Positions 1 to 9,037 of a stretch of 64,000 nt of DNA are shown in pieces. The DNA is from Neisseria perflava (GTDB lineage Bacteria > Pseudomonadota > Gammaproteobacteria > Burkholderiales > Neisseriaceae), in assembly GCF_002863305.2 (NCBI RefSeq), contig NZ_CP136962.1, positions 2,046,001 to 2,110,000 of the forward strand. The letters run 5' to 3'. Each line of letters starts with the position of its first letter. The first letter of the stretch is position 1. The notes beneath the pieces are model-generated. The model saw only the letters and a list, made by a program, of their open reading frames with translations, made no database searches and was not told the DNA's origin. The translations under genes were made by a program, and so were the position numbers.

Positions 1-1196
1 TCAGCCATATTGTCCAAATCACGGCCGGGTTCGGAGGCGGTATCGCCGATGGAAACGCTGTTCAGGCTTTCCAAAATAATGGCTGAGGCCAGATGGTCGG
101 ATGTGCGGTACACCATTGCCAAGCCGATTTCTTCCGCCGGAATGGAAACCAACTCAACCGTATCTTTGTCTTTCGGTTTGCGAATCAGGTTGTTGGACAG
201 ATTGACACGGACTTGACGGCCGCGTTTGTAGAGGCTGACCACAGTGCCTTTGTCCAAGCCGTCGAGTTCGCCTTTATCCAAAGTAATGGTTTGGAATTGG
301 CCGGCTTCACCCACGCCGTCGAAGATGGAAACGACTTTGGCCTGAATCGGACGGGCAGGGGCGTGAGGCATAAAATTGAAGCTGTCGAGGCCTTCGGGCA
401 GTTTCAGCAGATAGTCGTCTTTGCGGATTTCGGAAACGGCTTCTTCGATAACCAAAGGTTGCGCGGACTGGGTGCGCAGTTTCATGACTTTGTTGACTTG
501 GGTGTAATACTCGTTGCTTTTGAGTTTTTCGTCAGAAGCGCGGGTACGGTTTTCCAAGGCGGAGTCGGTGTAAGGCAGCGTGTTGGCGATGCCGCTGAAC
601 ACGACTTCTTGGCCGAGGAATTTGCCGGTTTCCGGGTCGGTGATGTTTTTATTAACGCGGTAGGTCAGGTAGCGGCCGGGTTCGGTCAGGCCGTATGCGT
701 ACACGCGGTTGCCTTGCGTGTAGAGGACGCGGTTGTCGGGACCTGCAATCAGGCGCGGTGCGTTGGCGGTTTCTTCCGGAGCGATAATCTGCGGATGTTT
801 CATGAACATGCGGTAGAGGTTGACGTTGACGGTCGGAATGCCGTAGCCGGAAGTTTCGCGTACGCGCGGATGCAGTTTGATTACGGGAATGCCGTCTGAA
901 CGGGTTTGGGCATGTTCAAAACCCAGTCGTGGCTGGCCGTTGACGTAGCGTAAAACCAACACCTGACCCGGATAGATCAGGTGCGGATTGCGGATGGCGT
1001 TGCGGTTGGCGCCCCAAAGGCGGTTCCATTGCCATGGGCTGTACAGATATTTGCCGGAAATACCCCACAAGGTATCGCCGTTTTTAACGACGTAGCGTTG
1101 CGGCGCATTGGGGCGGATTTTTAAAGAAGCTGCCTGAGTGTGGGCAGAAATAGCCATGCCTGCCATGCAAAGCAGGGTTATAATACGTTGTTGCAT
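1..1196 (-). CDS. LysM-domain secreted protein (C-terminus outside window)
   Basis: The minus-strand reading frame opens with ATG at 1196 and is still open at base 1, so the C-terminus lies outside the window. The protein starts with a signal peptide (MQQRIITLLCMAGMAISAHTQA, cleaved after an AxA-like site). A LysM domain follows at about residues 35-80 (YVVKNGDTLWGISGKYL, then NPHLIYPGQVL), the usual peptidoglycan-binding fold. The remaining 300 or so residues have no motif I recognise. A periplasmic, cell-wall-associated role is likely; no enzyme activity is visible. It is divergent from def, with 234 bp between the two starts that must hold both promoters. A LysM gene next to def-fmt is the usual Neisseria arrangement. 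Confidence 0.85.
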   Translation of the reverse strand, partial: MQQRIITLLCMAGMAISAHTQAASLKIRPNAPQRYVVKNGDTLWGISGKYLYSPWQWNRLWGANRNAIRNPHLIYPGQVLVLRYVNGQPRLGFEHAQTRSDGIPVIKLHPRVRETSGYGIPTVNVNLYRMFMKHPQIIAPEETANAPRLIAGPDNRVLYTQGNRVYAYGLTEPGRYLTYRVNKNITDPETGKFLGQEVVFSGIANTLPYTDSALENRTRASDEKLKSNEYYTQVNKVMKLRTQSAQPLVIEEAVSEIRKDDYLLKLPEGLDSFNFMPHAPARPIQAKVVSIFDGVGEAGQFQTITLDKGELDGLDKGTVVSLYKRGRQVRVNLSNNLIRKPKDKDTVELVSIPAEEIGLAMVYRTSDHLASAIILESLNSVSIGDTASEPGRDLDNMA

Positions 1197-1430
1197 AACC
1201 GTTCCCCTTGAAATCGATTCGGTTTGTCTTCAGATGATAAACAGAGAAGGCTGGAGTTTGCGAAACTGCCGCCCATTCATCAATACGATAACGAACGGCC
1301 TCCGTCGCGCTATCTTAACATTTTTCGGCGTTATTTTAGCATTGAATGTTGCTGTCATGACAGGAGATTGTGGCGGCGGAAACCGAATCTGTATGAAAAT
1401 CACACATCAGCTTTATAAAACGAGAATATT

Positions 1431-1934
1431 ATGGCTTTACTGAACATCCTCCAATACCCTGACGAGCGTTTGCACACGGTCGCCAAACCTGTTGAAAAAA
1501 TCGACGAGCGCATCCAGACATTGGTTGCCGATATGTTTGAAACCATGTACGAAGCACGCGGTATCGGCTTGGCGGCCACCCAGGTCGACGTACACGAGCG
1601 CATCGTCGTGATGGATTTGACCGAAGACCGCAGCGAGCCGCGCGTGTTCATCAATCCCGTCATTGTCGAAAAAGACGGCGAGACGACTTATGAAGAAGGC
1701 TGTCTGTCCGTGCCGGGTATTTACGATACCGTGACCCGTGCCGAGCGCGTCAAAGTTGAGGCCTTGAACGAAAAAGGCGAGAAATTCACGCTGGAAGCAG
1801 ACGGCCTGCTGGCAATCTGCGTGCAGCACGAATTGGATCACCTGATGGGCATCGTTTTTGTCGAACACCTGTCGCAGCTGAAGCAAGGCCGCATCAAAAC
1901 CAAACTGAAAAAACGTCAGAAACACACCATCTGA
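1431..1934 (+). CDS. def: Peptide deformylase
   Basis: This 167-residue protein removes the formyl group from the N-terminal methionine of new proteins as they leave the ribosome. All three deformylase motifs are present: GIGLAATQ (residues 44-51), EGCLS with the metal ligand Cys91, and HELDH with metal ligands His133 and His137 and catalytic Glu134. Length is normal for the bacterial type 1 enzyme. It is the first gene of a rightward run and is followed by fmt, the partner enzyme that adds the formyl group to initiator tRNA. An inverted DUS pair separates the two genes, so they may be transcribed partly independently. Confidence 0.96.
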   Translation: MALLNILQYPDERLHTVAKPVEKIDERIQTLVADMFETMYEARGIGLAATQVDVHERIVVMDLTEDRSEPRVFINPVIVEKDGETTYEEGCLSVPGIYDTVTRAERVKVEALNEKGEKFTLEADGLLAICVQHELDHLMGIVFVEHLSQLKQGRIKTKLKKRQKHTI

Positions 1935-1950
1935 CCTACGCATCGCTTAA

Positions 1951-2014
1951 AGGCCGTCTGAAAAGACAAAACAGAAGGCAGACTTCGGTTTTCAATCTTT
2001 CAGACGGCCTTTTC
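1951..2014 (+). terminator. Inverted DUS pair, likely def terminator
   Basis: The 13-bp arms AGGCCGTCTGAAA (1951-1963) and TTTCAGACGGCCT (1998-2010) are perfectly complementary. A 34-nt loop lies between them and TTTTC follows. This is the standard Neisseria design in which uptake sequences double as a factor-independent terminator. The long loop makes it weaker than the compact examples elsewhere in the window. Confidence 0.65.
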
Positions 2015-2068
2015 AGCTGAAACAGTTTGCCCAACGCGCCATTCAAACCATTTCCACAAGGACACAAC

Positions 2069-2995
2069 ATGAAAGTCATCTTTGCCGGTACACCCGATTT
2101 TGCCGCCGCCGCCTTGAAAGCCATCGCCGCCGCAGGTTTTGAAATTCCGCTGGTGTTGACCCAGCCCGACCGCCCCAAAGGACGCGGCATGCAGTTGACC
2201 GCATCGCCGGTCAAACAGGCTGCCTTGGAATTGGGTTTGACCGTGGCGCAGCCGGAAAAGTTGCGCAATAACGCCGAAGCCCTGCAAATGCTCAAAGATA
2301 CGAGCGCGGATGTGATGGTAGTGGCCGCGTATGGCTTGATTTTGCCGCAGGATGTGTTGGATACGCCCAAACACGGCTGCCTCAATATCCATGCTTCGTT
2401 GTTGCCCCGTTGGCGCGGCGCGGCACCGATTCAACGTGCGATTGAAGCCGGCGACGCCGAAACCGGCGTGTGCATCATGCAGATGGACATCGGCTTGGAC
2501 ACCGGCGATGTGGTCAGCGAACACCGCTACGCCATCCAACCTACGGATACTGCCAACGAAGTGCATGACGCGTTGATGGGTTTGGGTGCGGAAGCGATTG
2601 TTGCCGACTTGCAGCGTCTGCAGGCTGAAGGCCGTCTGAACGCGGTCAAACAGCCTGAAGAAGGTGTTACCTATGCCCAGAAATTGAGCAAAGAAGAAGC
2701 GCGTATCGATTGGAATCAAAGCGCGCACATTATCGAACGCAAAATCCGCGCCTTTAACCCCGTACCTGCCGCGTGGGTCGAATATCAAGGCAAACCGATG
2801 AAAATCTGGCGAGCCGAAGTCGTGGCCAAACAGGGTAAGGCAGGCGAAGTATTGTCTTGCACTTCAGACGGCCTGCTGGTGGCGTGCGGTGAAAATGCGC
2901 TGAACATCACCGAATTGCAGCCTTCCGGCAGCAAACGCATGAGCATACAGGCATTTGCGGCAGGCCGGACGATTGAAGTCGGAACGGTTTTGTAA
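2069..2995 (+). CDS. fmt: Methionyl-tRNA formyltransferase
   Basis: The enzyme formylates Met-tRNAfMet with 10-formyl-tetrahydrofolate to make the initiator tRNA. The start at 2069 (MKVIFAGTPDFA) is chosen over an upstream in-frame codon because the family begins exactly here and CAAGGAC sits at the right distance. The product is 308 residues, normal for the family. The N-terminal formyltransferase fold carries the signature SLLPRWRGAAPIQRAI with its preceding NIH, and the C-terminal OB-like tRNA-binding domain begins near residue 205. Single DUS copies lie inside the coding sequence near 2628 and 2864. It lies downstream of def, as in most bacteria. Confidence 0.96.
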   Translation: MKVIFAGTPDFAAAALKAIAAAGFEIPLVLTQPDRPKGRGMQLTASPVKQAALELGLTVAQPEKLRNNAEALQMLKDTSADVMVVAAYGLILPQDVLDTPKHGCLNIHASLLPRWRGAAPIQRAIEAGDAETGVCIMQMDIGLDTGDVVSEHRYAIQPTDTANEVHDALMGLGAEAIVADLQRLQAEGRLNAVKQPEEGVTYAQKLSKEEARIDWNQSAHIIERKIRAFNPVPAAWVEYQGKPMKIWRAEVVAKQGKAGEVLSCTSDGLLVACGENALNITELQPSGSKRMSIQAFAAGRTIEVGTVL

Positions 2996-3028
2996 CAGGC
3001 TGGAAATCAACGTAGAGGAAAGAAAACA

Positions 3029-3547
3029 ATGGCTGTTTTTGAAGTGGTCGAGGGCGATATTACCCGATTGGCAGTCGATGCGATTGTCAATGCCGCCAAT
3101 TCATCGTTGTTGGGTGGTGGCGGCGTAGACGGTGCAATACACCGCGCCGCAGGCAAAGAACTGCTGGACGAGTGCCGTACTTTGGGCGGTTGCCGCACAG
3201 GCGAAGCCAAAATAACCAAAGGCTATCGTTTGCCTGCGCGTTATGTCATCCACACGGTCGGGCCGGTATGGTTTGGCGGACAGCAAAATGAAGAGGCTAA
3301 ATTGGCACAATCCTACGCCAATTCCTTGCTGCTTGCCCAGAAGCATGAGCTTCACAGCATCGCCTTTCCGTGCATCAGCACCGGTGTGTACCGCTTTCCG
3401 GCCGAAGCCGCCGCGCGTATCGCTTTGGAGAGTTTGAAACAAACCCTGCCGCAATGTCCGGCAGTGGAAAAAATCATCTTTTGCTGTTTTTCCAAAATAG
3501 ATGCCGAATATTATCGGGCATTGTTAGCTGCCGAACAGGCCGTCTGA
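3029..3547 (+). CDS. Macro-domain protein, probable O-acetyl-ADP-ribose deacetylase
   Basis: This 172-residue protein is a single macro domain, the fold that binds ADP-ribose. The diagnostic motifs are [20 protein letters not shown] (residues 20-39, containing the catalytic Asn and Asp of the YmdB/MacroD class) and [10 protein letters not shown] near residue 113. Members of this class hydrolyse O-acetyl-ADP-ribose and can remove mono-ADP-ribose from proteins or nucleic acids; the actual substrate here is unknown. AGAGGAAAG supplies the ribosome-binding site 33 bp after fmt. It sits between fmt and rsmB, which are adjacent in many bacteria, so it looks like an insertion into that pair. A DUS overlaps the stop codon. 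Confidence 0.9.
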   Translation: MAVFEVVEGDITRLAVDAIVNAANSSLLGGGGVDGAIHRAAGKELLDECRTLGGCRTGEAKITKGYRLPARYVIHTVGPVWFGGQQNEEAKLAQSYANSLLLAQKHELHSIAFPCISTGVYRFPAEAAARIALESLKQTLPQCPAVEKIIFCCFSKIDAEYYRALLAAEQAV

Positions 3548-3593
3548 AATCCTCCGAACACTTGAAATCAAATATGAATCAGAAAGCAAAAAT

Positions 3594-4853
3594 ATGAGTA
3601 TGTCCCTCGCCCAAAAATTGGCCGCCGACAGCGTTGCCGCGGTTGCCGAAGGGCGCAATCTTCAGGATGTCTTGGCGGAAATCCGCGCGGCGCATCCGCA
3701 GCTGACGGCGCAGGAAAACGGCGCGTTGCAGGATATTGCCTACGGTTGCCAACGTTATTTGGGCAGTTTGAAGCATATGCTTGGTCAAATGCTGAAGAAG
3801 CCGATTGACAATCCGCAGCTAGAAAGCCTGCTTTTGGCGGCGATGTACCAACTGCATTACACGCGTAATGCGCCTCATGCGGTGGTCAATGAAGCGGTGG
3901 AAAGCATTGCCAAAATTGGCCGCGGCCAGTTCCGCTCGTTTGCCAACGCGATTTTGCGCCGCTTTTTGCGTGAACGCGACAAACTCGCGGCTTCCTGCAA
4001 AAAAGACGATGTGGCGAAACACAATTTGCCGGTGTGGTGGGTGGCTTACTTGAAAAACCATTATCCGAAACATTGGCACAACATTACTACCGCGCTGCAA
4101 TCGCATCCGCCGATGACTTTGCGCGTCAACCGCCGACACGGCAATGCCGAAAGCTATTTGGAAAAACTGGCTGCAGAAGGTATTCCGGCCAGGGCTTTGG
4201 ACGAATACGCCGTGATGTTGGAAGAAGCCGTGCCGGTCAGCCGCCTACCCGGTTTTTCAGACGGCCTGGTGTCGGTGCAGGATTTTGGTGCGCAACGTGC
4301 TGCCTACTTGTTGAACCCGAAAGACGGAGAACGCATCCTTGATGCCTGCGCGGCACCGGGCGGCAAGACGGGCCATATCATGGAACTGGCAGATTGTCAT
4401 ATTACCGCTTTGGATATAGACGAAGGCCGTCTGAACAGGGTGAAGAGCAACCTTGACCGTTTAGGCTTTCAAACGGCCTCTTTGACTTGTGCCGATGCGC
4501 AGGACTTGACAGCGTGGTATGATGGCAAGGCCTTTGACGCGGTCTTGGCCGATGTGCCGTGTACCGCTTCGGGCGTGGCGCGCCGCAATCCCGATGTCAA
4601 ATGGCTGCGCCGACCGACCGATGCCGTCAAAACCGCACGCCAACAGGAAGCATTATTAGACGCGCTGTGGCAGACCCTGACGAAAAACGGCAGGATGTTG
4701 CTGGCTACCTGCTCGGTCTTTGTCGAAGAAAACGACGGTCAGTTGCAAAAATTCCTTAACCGCCATGCCGATGCCGAGTTGATCGGATCGCATGTGCTCT
4801 TACCGAACAAACATCAAGATGGCTTTTATTACGCGCTTATTAAAAAGCAGTAA
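3594..4853 (+). CDS. rsmB: 16S rRNA (cytosine-967-C5)-methyltransferase RsmB
   Basis: The 419-residue product has an N-terminal NusB-like RNA-binding domain (residues 1-140) and a C-terminal SAM-dependent m5C methyltransferase. The SAM-binding motif DACAAPGGKTGH begins near residue 250. The two cysteines of this enzyme class are visible: Cys323 in DVPCTASGVARRNPD and Cys373 in ATCSVFVEEND. It modifies C967 of 16S rRNA in the small-subunit head. Single DUS copies in both orientations lie within the gene (near 4256 and 4424). Its 3' end overlaps the next gene by 35 bp, suggesting translational coupling. Confidence 0.95.
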   Translation: MSMSLAQKLAADSVAAVAEGRNLQDVLAEIRAAHPQLTAQENGALQDIAYGCQRYLGSLKHMLGQMLKKPIDNPQLESLLLAAMYQLHYTRNAPHAVVNEAVESIAKIGRGQFRSFANAILRRFLRERDKLAASCKKDDVAKHNLPVWWVAYLKNHYPKHWHNITTALQSHPPMTLRVNRRHGNAESYLEKLAAEGIPARALDEYAVMLEEAVPVSRLPGFSDGLVSVQDFGAQRAAYLLNPKDGERILDACAAPGGKTGHIMELADCHITALDIDEGRLNRVKSNLDRLGFQTASLTCADAQDLTAWYDGKAFDAVLADVPCTASGVARRNPDVKWLRRPTDAVKTARQQEALLDALWQTLTKNGRMLLATCSVFVEENDGQLQKFLNRHADAELIGSHVLLPNKHQDGFYYALIKKQ

Positions 4854-5412
4854 AACGCTGATTGTACCGCTCTTGCTTGCCGTATCGCTGAATGCGGCGG
4901 GCGAGGGCATCAGTGCGACCCGTGCTGAGGCAAAGCTGACCCATGCCGGACAGCTTTCCGTCAGCAGCCGTTTCCGCACCGACCTGCCCGACCAGCTTAA
5001 AGAAGCACTCAAACAGGGCGTCCCCCTGCATTTCAATTTGAGTTGGCAGCTGTCAGCGCCGTCTATGTCGTCTTATAAATTCAAGTTCGACCAGCTGCTC
5101 AACAACGACAGCACGATTCAATATAAATTGTCCTTCCATCCGCTGACCAACCGTTATCGCGTTACCGTCGGTACGTTTTCTACCGAGTACGACACGCTTG
5201 AGACTGCCTTGCGCGCAGTGGGCGCGGTCGCGAATTGGAAGGTTTTGTCCAAGGGTGCGCTGAGTGATGTGGCCGCCAAAGACACGAAGGCTGAAATCCG
5301 CCTGCTGCTGACAACCGCCAAGCTGCCCAAACCGTTCCAAATCAATGCCCTGACGTCTAAAAACTGGCATTTGGATTCCGGTTGGAAGTCCTTGTCGGTC
5401 GTGCAGGAGTAA
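4819..5412 (+). CDS. DUF4390 family exported protein
   Basis: This is a 197-residue protein with a hydrophobic N-terminal segment (about residues 11-28, LIVPLLLAVSLNAAGEG) that looks like a signal peptide or anchor. The rest matches my memory of the DUF4390 family found next to ntrY in beta-proteobacteria. Its function is unknown. I chose ATG 4819; an earlier in-frame codon at 4792 would lengthen the overlap with rsmB. The stop codon is 3 bp before the ntrY start, so it is probably co-translated with the sensor kinase and may act with it in the envelope. That link is inference from position only. Confidence 0.75.
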   Translation: MAFITRLLKSSKTLIVPLLLAVSLNAAGEGISATRAEAKLTHAGQLSVSSRFRTDLPDQLKEALKQGVPLHFNLSWQLSAPSMSSYKFKFDQLLNNDSTIQYKLSFHPLTNRYRVTVGTFSTEYDTLETALRAVGAVANWKVLSKGALSDVAAKDTKAEIRLLLTTAKLPKPFQINALTSKNWHLDSGWKSLSVVQE

Positions 5413-5415
5413 GCC

Positions 5416-7542
5416 ATGCGCCGCTTTCTTCTGATTGCTGCCGTATTCGCCGTTGTTTTGTTGTATGGTCTGACTGTTGCAACGGGCAGCAGCAACGTAT
5501 TGTCCGATTACTTCTGGTGGATTGTCGCCTTGTGCGGCTTGCTGTTGCTGGTGTTGGCGGCGGTGTTGGTACGCTATGTCGTGCTTTTGATGCGCGACAA
5601 CAGCAAAAGCGTGTTCGGTTCGCAGATTGCGCGTCGGCTGTCGGGGATGTTTACCTTGGTTGCCGTATTGCCGGGTGTGTTTTTGTTCGGTATTTCCGCC
5701 CAGTTTATTAACTGTACGATTAATTCTTGGTTTGGCAACGATACCCATGAGGCTCTAGAGCGCAGCTTAAACTTGAGCAAATCCGCGCTGAACTTGGCGG
5801 TGGACAACGCTGTCAGCAACGCCACGCCGGTGCAAATCGACTTAATCAGCGCCGCTTCACTGGACGGCAATTTAGGGCAGACGCTGGCAAAATCGGCGCT
5901 TACTGCCGACTTTGCCCAGCTGGCGCTTTATAACGCGACTACCCATAAAGCTGAGAAAAGCATCAATCCCCTGAAACTAAATCAACCCGAACTCACCAAA
6001 GGAGGATGGGAGCAGCTGGAGCAGACCGGCTCGGTGCGCAGCTTGGAAAACATCGGCGGCGTGCTGTATGCTCAAGGCTGGATGCTGATCGGTACACATA
6101 AAAATCAGGATTATGCGTTGTTTTTTCGGCAGCCGATTCCGAAAGATGTTGCCCAAGACGCGACGCTGATTGAAGCGGCCCGCGCCAAATACGCCGAGCT
6201 GAGTTATACCAAAAAAGGCCTGCAAACCTTTTTCCTGTCCACGCTTTTGGTCGCGACATTGTTGGCTATCTTTTTGGCGCTGGTGATGGCTTTGTATTTT
6301 GCCCGCCGTTTTGTGGCACCGGTGTTGTCGCTGGCAGAGGGCGCGCGGGCGGTGGCTCAGGGTGACTTCAGCCAGACCCGGCCGGTATTCCGCAATGACG
6401 AGTTCGGACGGTTGACCCAGTTGTTCAACCACATGACCGAGCAGTTATCGATTGCCAAAGAGGCGGACGAGCGCAACCGTTTGCGCGAAGAAGCCGCCCG
6501 CCATTATTTGGAATGCGTGTTGGAAAGTTTGACCACAGGCGTGATTACTTTGGATGCCGACGGCCGTCTGAAAACCTTTAACAAGGCCGCCGAACAGATT
6601 TTGGGCGTTTCGCTGGTGTCTTTGTGGGGCAGCAACTGGCATCAATGGCACGGCAAATCGCCGCAGCAAACCCTGTTGGCCGATGTGTTTGCCGCCATTA
6701 ATGAAACCGCCGACAGCGACAAACCCGTCCAAGTCGAATATGCCGCGCCCGATGATGCCCGAATCTTATTGGGCAAGGCCACCATCCTGCCGGAGGACAA
6801 CGATAACGGCGTGGTGATGGTGATTGATGACATTACCGTCTTGATGCGGGCGCAAAAAGAGGCCGCATGGGGCGAAGTGGCGAAACGCTTGGCGCATGAA
6901 ATCCGCAATCCGCTCACGCCTATCCAGCTTTCTGCCGAGAGATTGGCATGGAAATTGCATGATAAACTTGATGAACAAGACGCTCAAATCCTCAGCCGTT
7001 CAACCGATACCATCGTCAAACAGGTTGCCGCGCTGAAAGAAATGGTCGAAGCATTCCGCAATTATGCGCGTGCGCCGTCGCTGAATTTAGAAAAACAAGA
7101 TTTAAACGGTTTGGTGTCGGAAGTATTGGTATTATATGAGGCCGGCGCGTGCAAGTTTAATGCTCGGCTCAGCGCCGACGCCTTGCCGATTGTTGCCGAT
7201 ACGACGGCGATGCGCCAAGTGTTGCATAACCTATTTAAGAATGCCGCAGAAGCGGCAGAGTCGGACGAAGCGCCGCAAGTAAACGTCGAAACAGGACGCG
7301 AAGGCGGACAGGTTTTCCTGACTGTCTGCAACAACGGTAAAAGTTTCAGCAAAGAAATGCTGCACAATGCTTTTGAGCCGTACGTTACCGACAAACCGAC
7401 AGGAACGGGGCTGGGTTTGCCCGTTGTGAAAAAAATTATCGAGGAGCATGGCGGCCGTATCAGCCTGAGCAATCAGAACAGCGGCGGCGCGTGTGTCAAA
7501 ATAGCTTTACCGGAAATGGCAGAAACTTATGCGAAGCAGTGA
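5416..7542 (+). CDS. ntrY: Sensor histidine kinase NtrY
   Basis: This 708-residue membrane kinase has three N-terminal membrane segments (about residues 4-24, 33-58 and 76-98), a periplasmic region of roughly 170 residues, a fourth membrane segment (270-299), a HAMP linker and a PAS domain (about 360-475). The HisKA domain carries the phospho-accepting His494 in RLAHEIRNPLTP, and the ATPase domain ends in GTGLGLPVVKK. This is the NtrY architecture. The known partner is NtrX, whose gene overlaps it here by 14 bp. In gonococcus NtrYX has been linked to respiratory gene control. The signal sensed is unknown. Confidence 0.92.
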   Translation: MRRFLLIAAVFAVVLLYGLTVATGSSNVLSDYFWWIVALCGLLLLVLAAVLVRYVVLLMRDNSKSVFGSQIARRLSGMFTLVAVLPGVFLFGISAQFINCTINSWFGNDTHEALERSLNLSKSALNLAVDNAVSNATPVQIDLISAASLDGNLGQTLAKSALTADFAQLALYNATTHKAEKSINPLKLNQPELTKGGWEQLEQTGSVRSLENIGGVLYAQGWMLIGTHKNQDYALFFRQPIPKDVAQDATLIEAARAKYAELSYTKKGLQTFFLSTLLVATLLAIFLALVMALYFARRFVAPVLSLAEGARAVAQGDFSQTRPVFRNDEFGRLTQLFNHMTEQLSIAKEADERNRLREEAARHYLECVLESLTTGVITLDADGRLKTFNKAAEQILGVSLVSLWGSNWHQWHGKSPQQTLLADVFAAINETADSDKPVQVEYAAPDDARILLGKATILPEDNDNGVVMVIDDITVLMRAQKEAAWGEVAKRLAHEIRNPLTPIQLSAERLAWKLHDKLDEQDAQILSRSTDTIVKQVAALKEMVEAFRNYARAPSLNLEKQDLNGLVSEVLVLYEAGACKFNARLSADALPIVADTTAMRQVLHNLFKNAAEAAESDEAPQVNVETGREGGQVFLTVCNNGKSFSKEMLHNAFEPYVTDKPTGTGLGLPVVKKIIEEHGGRISLSNQNSGGACVKIALPEMAETYAKQ

Positions 7543-8803
7543 TATTTTGATTGTAGATGATGAAGTAGGCATCCGCGACCTGCTCTCCGAAATCCTTCAA
7601 GACGAAGGCTATACCGTTACTTTGGCCGAAAATGCCGAAGAAGCGCGCCAATTGCGTTATCAAACGCGTCCGGCCATGGTGTTGCTGGACATTTGGATGC
7701 CCGATTGCGACGGCATCACTTTGTTGAAAGAGTGGGCGAAAAACGGCCAACTCAATATGCCTGTGGTGATGATGAGCGGCCATGCCAGCATTGATACTGC
7801 GGTTGAGGCCACCAAAATCGGCGCGCTCGATTTTCTGGAAAAACCGATTGCCCTGCAAAAACTCTTGTCCGCAGTAGAACGCGCCTTGAAACATGGCGAA
7901 GTTCAGACGGCCTCCGGCATGACTTTGGACAAACTGGGCAACAGTTCCGTCATTCAAGAAATGAACGGCAGCATTGAAGCGGCCGCCAAACACAACCGCC
8001 CGCTGTTGTTGGCCGGTGAGGCAGGCTCGCCGTTTGAAATTGTCGCCCGCTATCTGCACAAAAGCGGTACGCCTTGGGTGGCAACCGACCGTGTCGAACA
8101 CATTGTCGATACGCCGATGGAGCTGTTGCAAAAGGCATCAGGCGGCATTTTGTATGTCGGTGATATTGCCCGTTACAGCAAAAATATCCAAAACGGCATT
8201 GCTTTCTTGCTGGAGAAAGCCGACCGCTACAATGTCCGTGTGATTGCTTCATGCGGCTTTAAACGCGGTGAGAGCGCCGATGACGTCGTTGCCGGCCGAC
8301 TGGCGGAGCTGTTGAAAGAGCGCATCAATGTTCCTTCTTTGCGCAGTCAACCAGACGATATCGTCTTTTTAATCAACCGCATCATGACCGATTTGGCCGA
8401 AAGTCAAAAAATCCAGCCGGTAAAATTCAGCGACAGCGCGTTGGTGGTTTTGCGCCAATACGATTGGCCGGGCAATTACGACCAGCTTGCCGAAACGGTG
8501 AAAAACATCATGTTGGAATCGGACGGCAAAGAAGTGGACGAGCAGGCCGTTGCTGTGGCTTTGGGTCAGAAGGAAAACGCGACGGCGACAGAAATCATCG
8601 GCGGCTTCAATTTCAATATGCCTTTGCGTGAGTTGAGGGAAGAAGTCGAGCGCCGCTACTTTGAGTACCACATCGCCCAAGAAGGCCAAAATATGAGCCG
8701 CGTGGCGCAAAAGGTCGGTTTGGAGCGTACACACCTTTACCGCAAACTCAAACAACTCGGTATCAGCGTATCGCGCCGCAGCGCCGACAAATCCGAAGAA
8801 TAA
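7529..8803 (+). CDS. ntrX: Response regulator NtrX with degenerate AAA+ domain
   Basis: The 424-residue protein has a normal receiver domain (acidic pocket DD at residues 10-11, phospho-acceptor Asp54, Lys105) and a C-terminal Fis-type helix-turn-helix (MSRVAQKVGLERTHLYRKLKQLG). The central domain descends from a sigma-54 activator ATPase but is broken as an ATPase. The Walker A position reads GEAGSPFE (163-170) instead of GExGTGKE, so the lysine is gone. The GAFTGA loop region is missing, and the Walker B stretch reads GGILYVGDI. It therefore probably regulates promoters without sigma-54. The pair is encoded with ntrY, and the frames overlap by 14 bp. Confidence 0.9.
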   Translation: MRSSDILIVDDEVGIRDLLSEILQDEGYTVTLAENAEEARQLRYQTRPAMVLLDIWMPDCDGITLLKEWAKNGQLNMPVVMMSGHASIDTAVEATKIGALDFLEKPIALQKLLSAVERALKHGEVQTASGMTLDKLGNSSVIQEMNGSIEAAAKHNRPLLLAGEAGSPFEIVARYLHKSGTPWVATDRVEHIVDTPMELLQKASGGILYVGDIARYSKNIQNGIAFLLEKADRYNVRVIASCGFKRGESADDVVAGRLAELLKERINVPSLRSQPDDIVFLINRIMTDLAESQKIQPVKFSDSALVVLRQYDWPGNYDQLAETVKNIMLESDGKEVDEQAVAVALGQKENATATEIIGGFNFNMPLRELREEVERRYFEYHIAQEGQNMSRVAQKVGLERTHLYRKLKQLGISVSRRSADKSEE

Positions 8804-8830
8804 GCGCAATATCGGTTTAAACACAAAAGA

Positions 8831-8864
8831 GGCCGTCTGAAAGCCATCAGGTTTTTCAGACGGC
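8831..8864 (+). terminator. Inverted DUS pair after ntrX
   Basis: Arms GCCGTCTGAA (8832-8841) and TTCAGACGGC (8855-8864) form a 10-bp stem with a 13-nt loop, 28 bp after the ntrX stop. No strong U-tract follows, so termination may be partial. Confidence 0.55.
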
Positions 8865-8976
8865 ATCGTCATTTGACGGTTTGCTCAGACAAGCAATACT
8901 TTATAAAAATAATGATATGGCTCGGCGGTGTTATTTTGCCTTTTAAGCCGACAAAAGTTTTATATCAATAAAATTT

Positions 8977-9009
8977 TCAGACGGCCTTGATTTACTTCGG
9001 GCCGTCTGA
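8977..9009 (+). repeat. Inverted DUS pair upstream of dprA
   Basis: TTCAGACGGCC (8976-8986) is followed by GGCCGTCTGAA (9000-9010). The order is opposite to the terminator type and no U-tract follows, so it is more likely an uptake-sequence cluster in the dprA leader. It lies 28 bp before the dprA start codon. Confidence 0.6.
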
Positions 9010-9037
9010 ACAACCATTACGAAAAGGGAACAGATTG

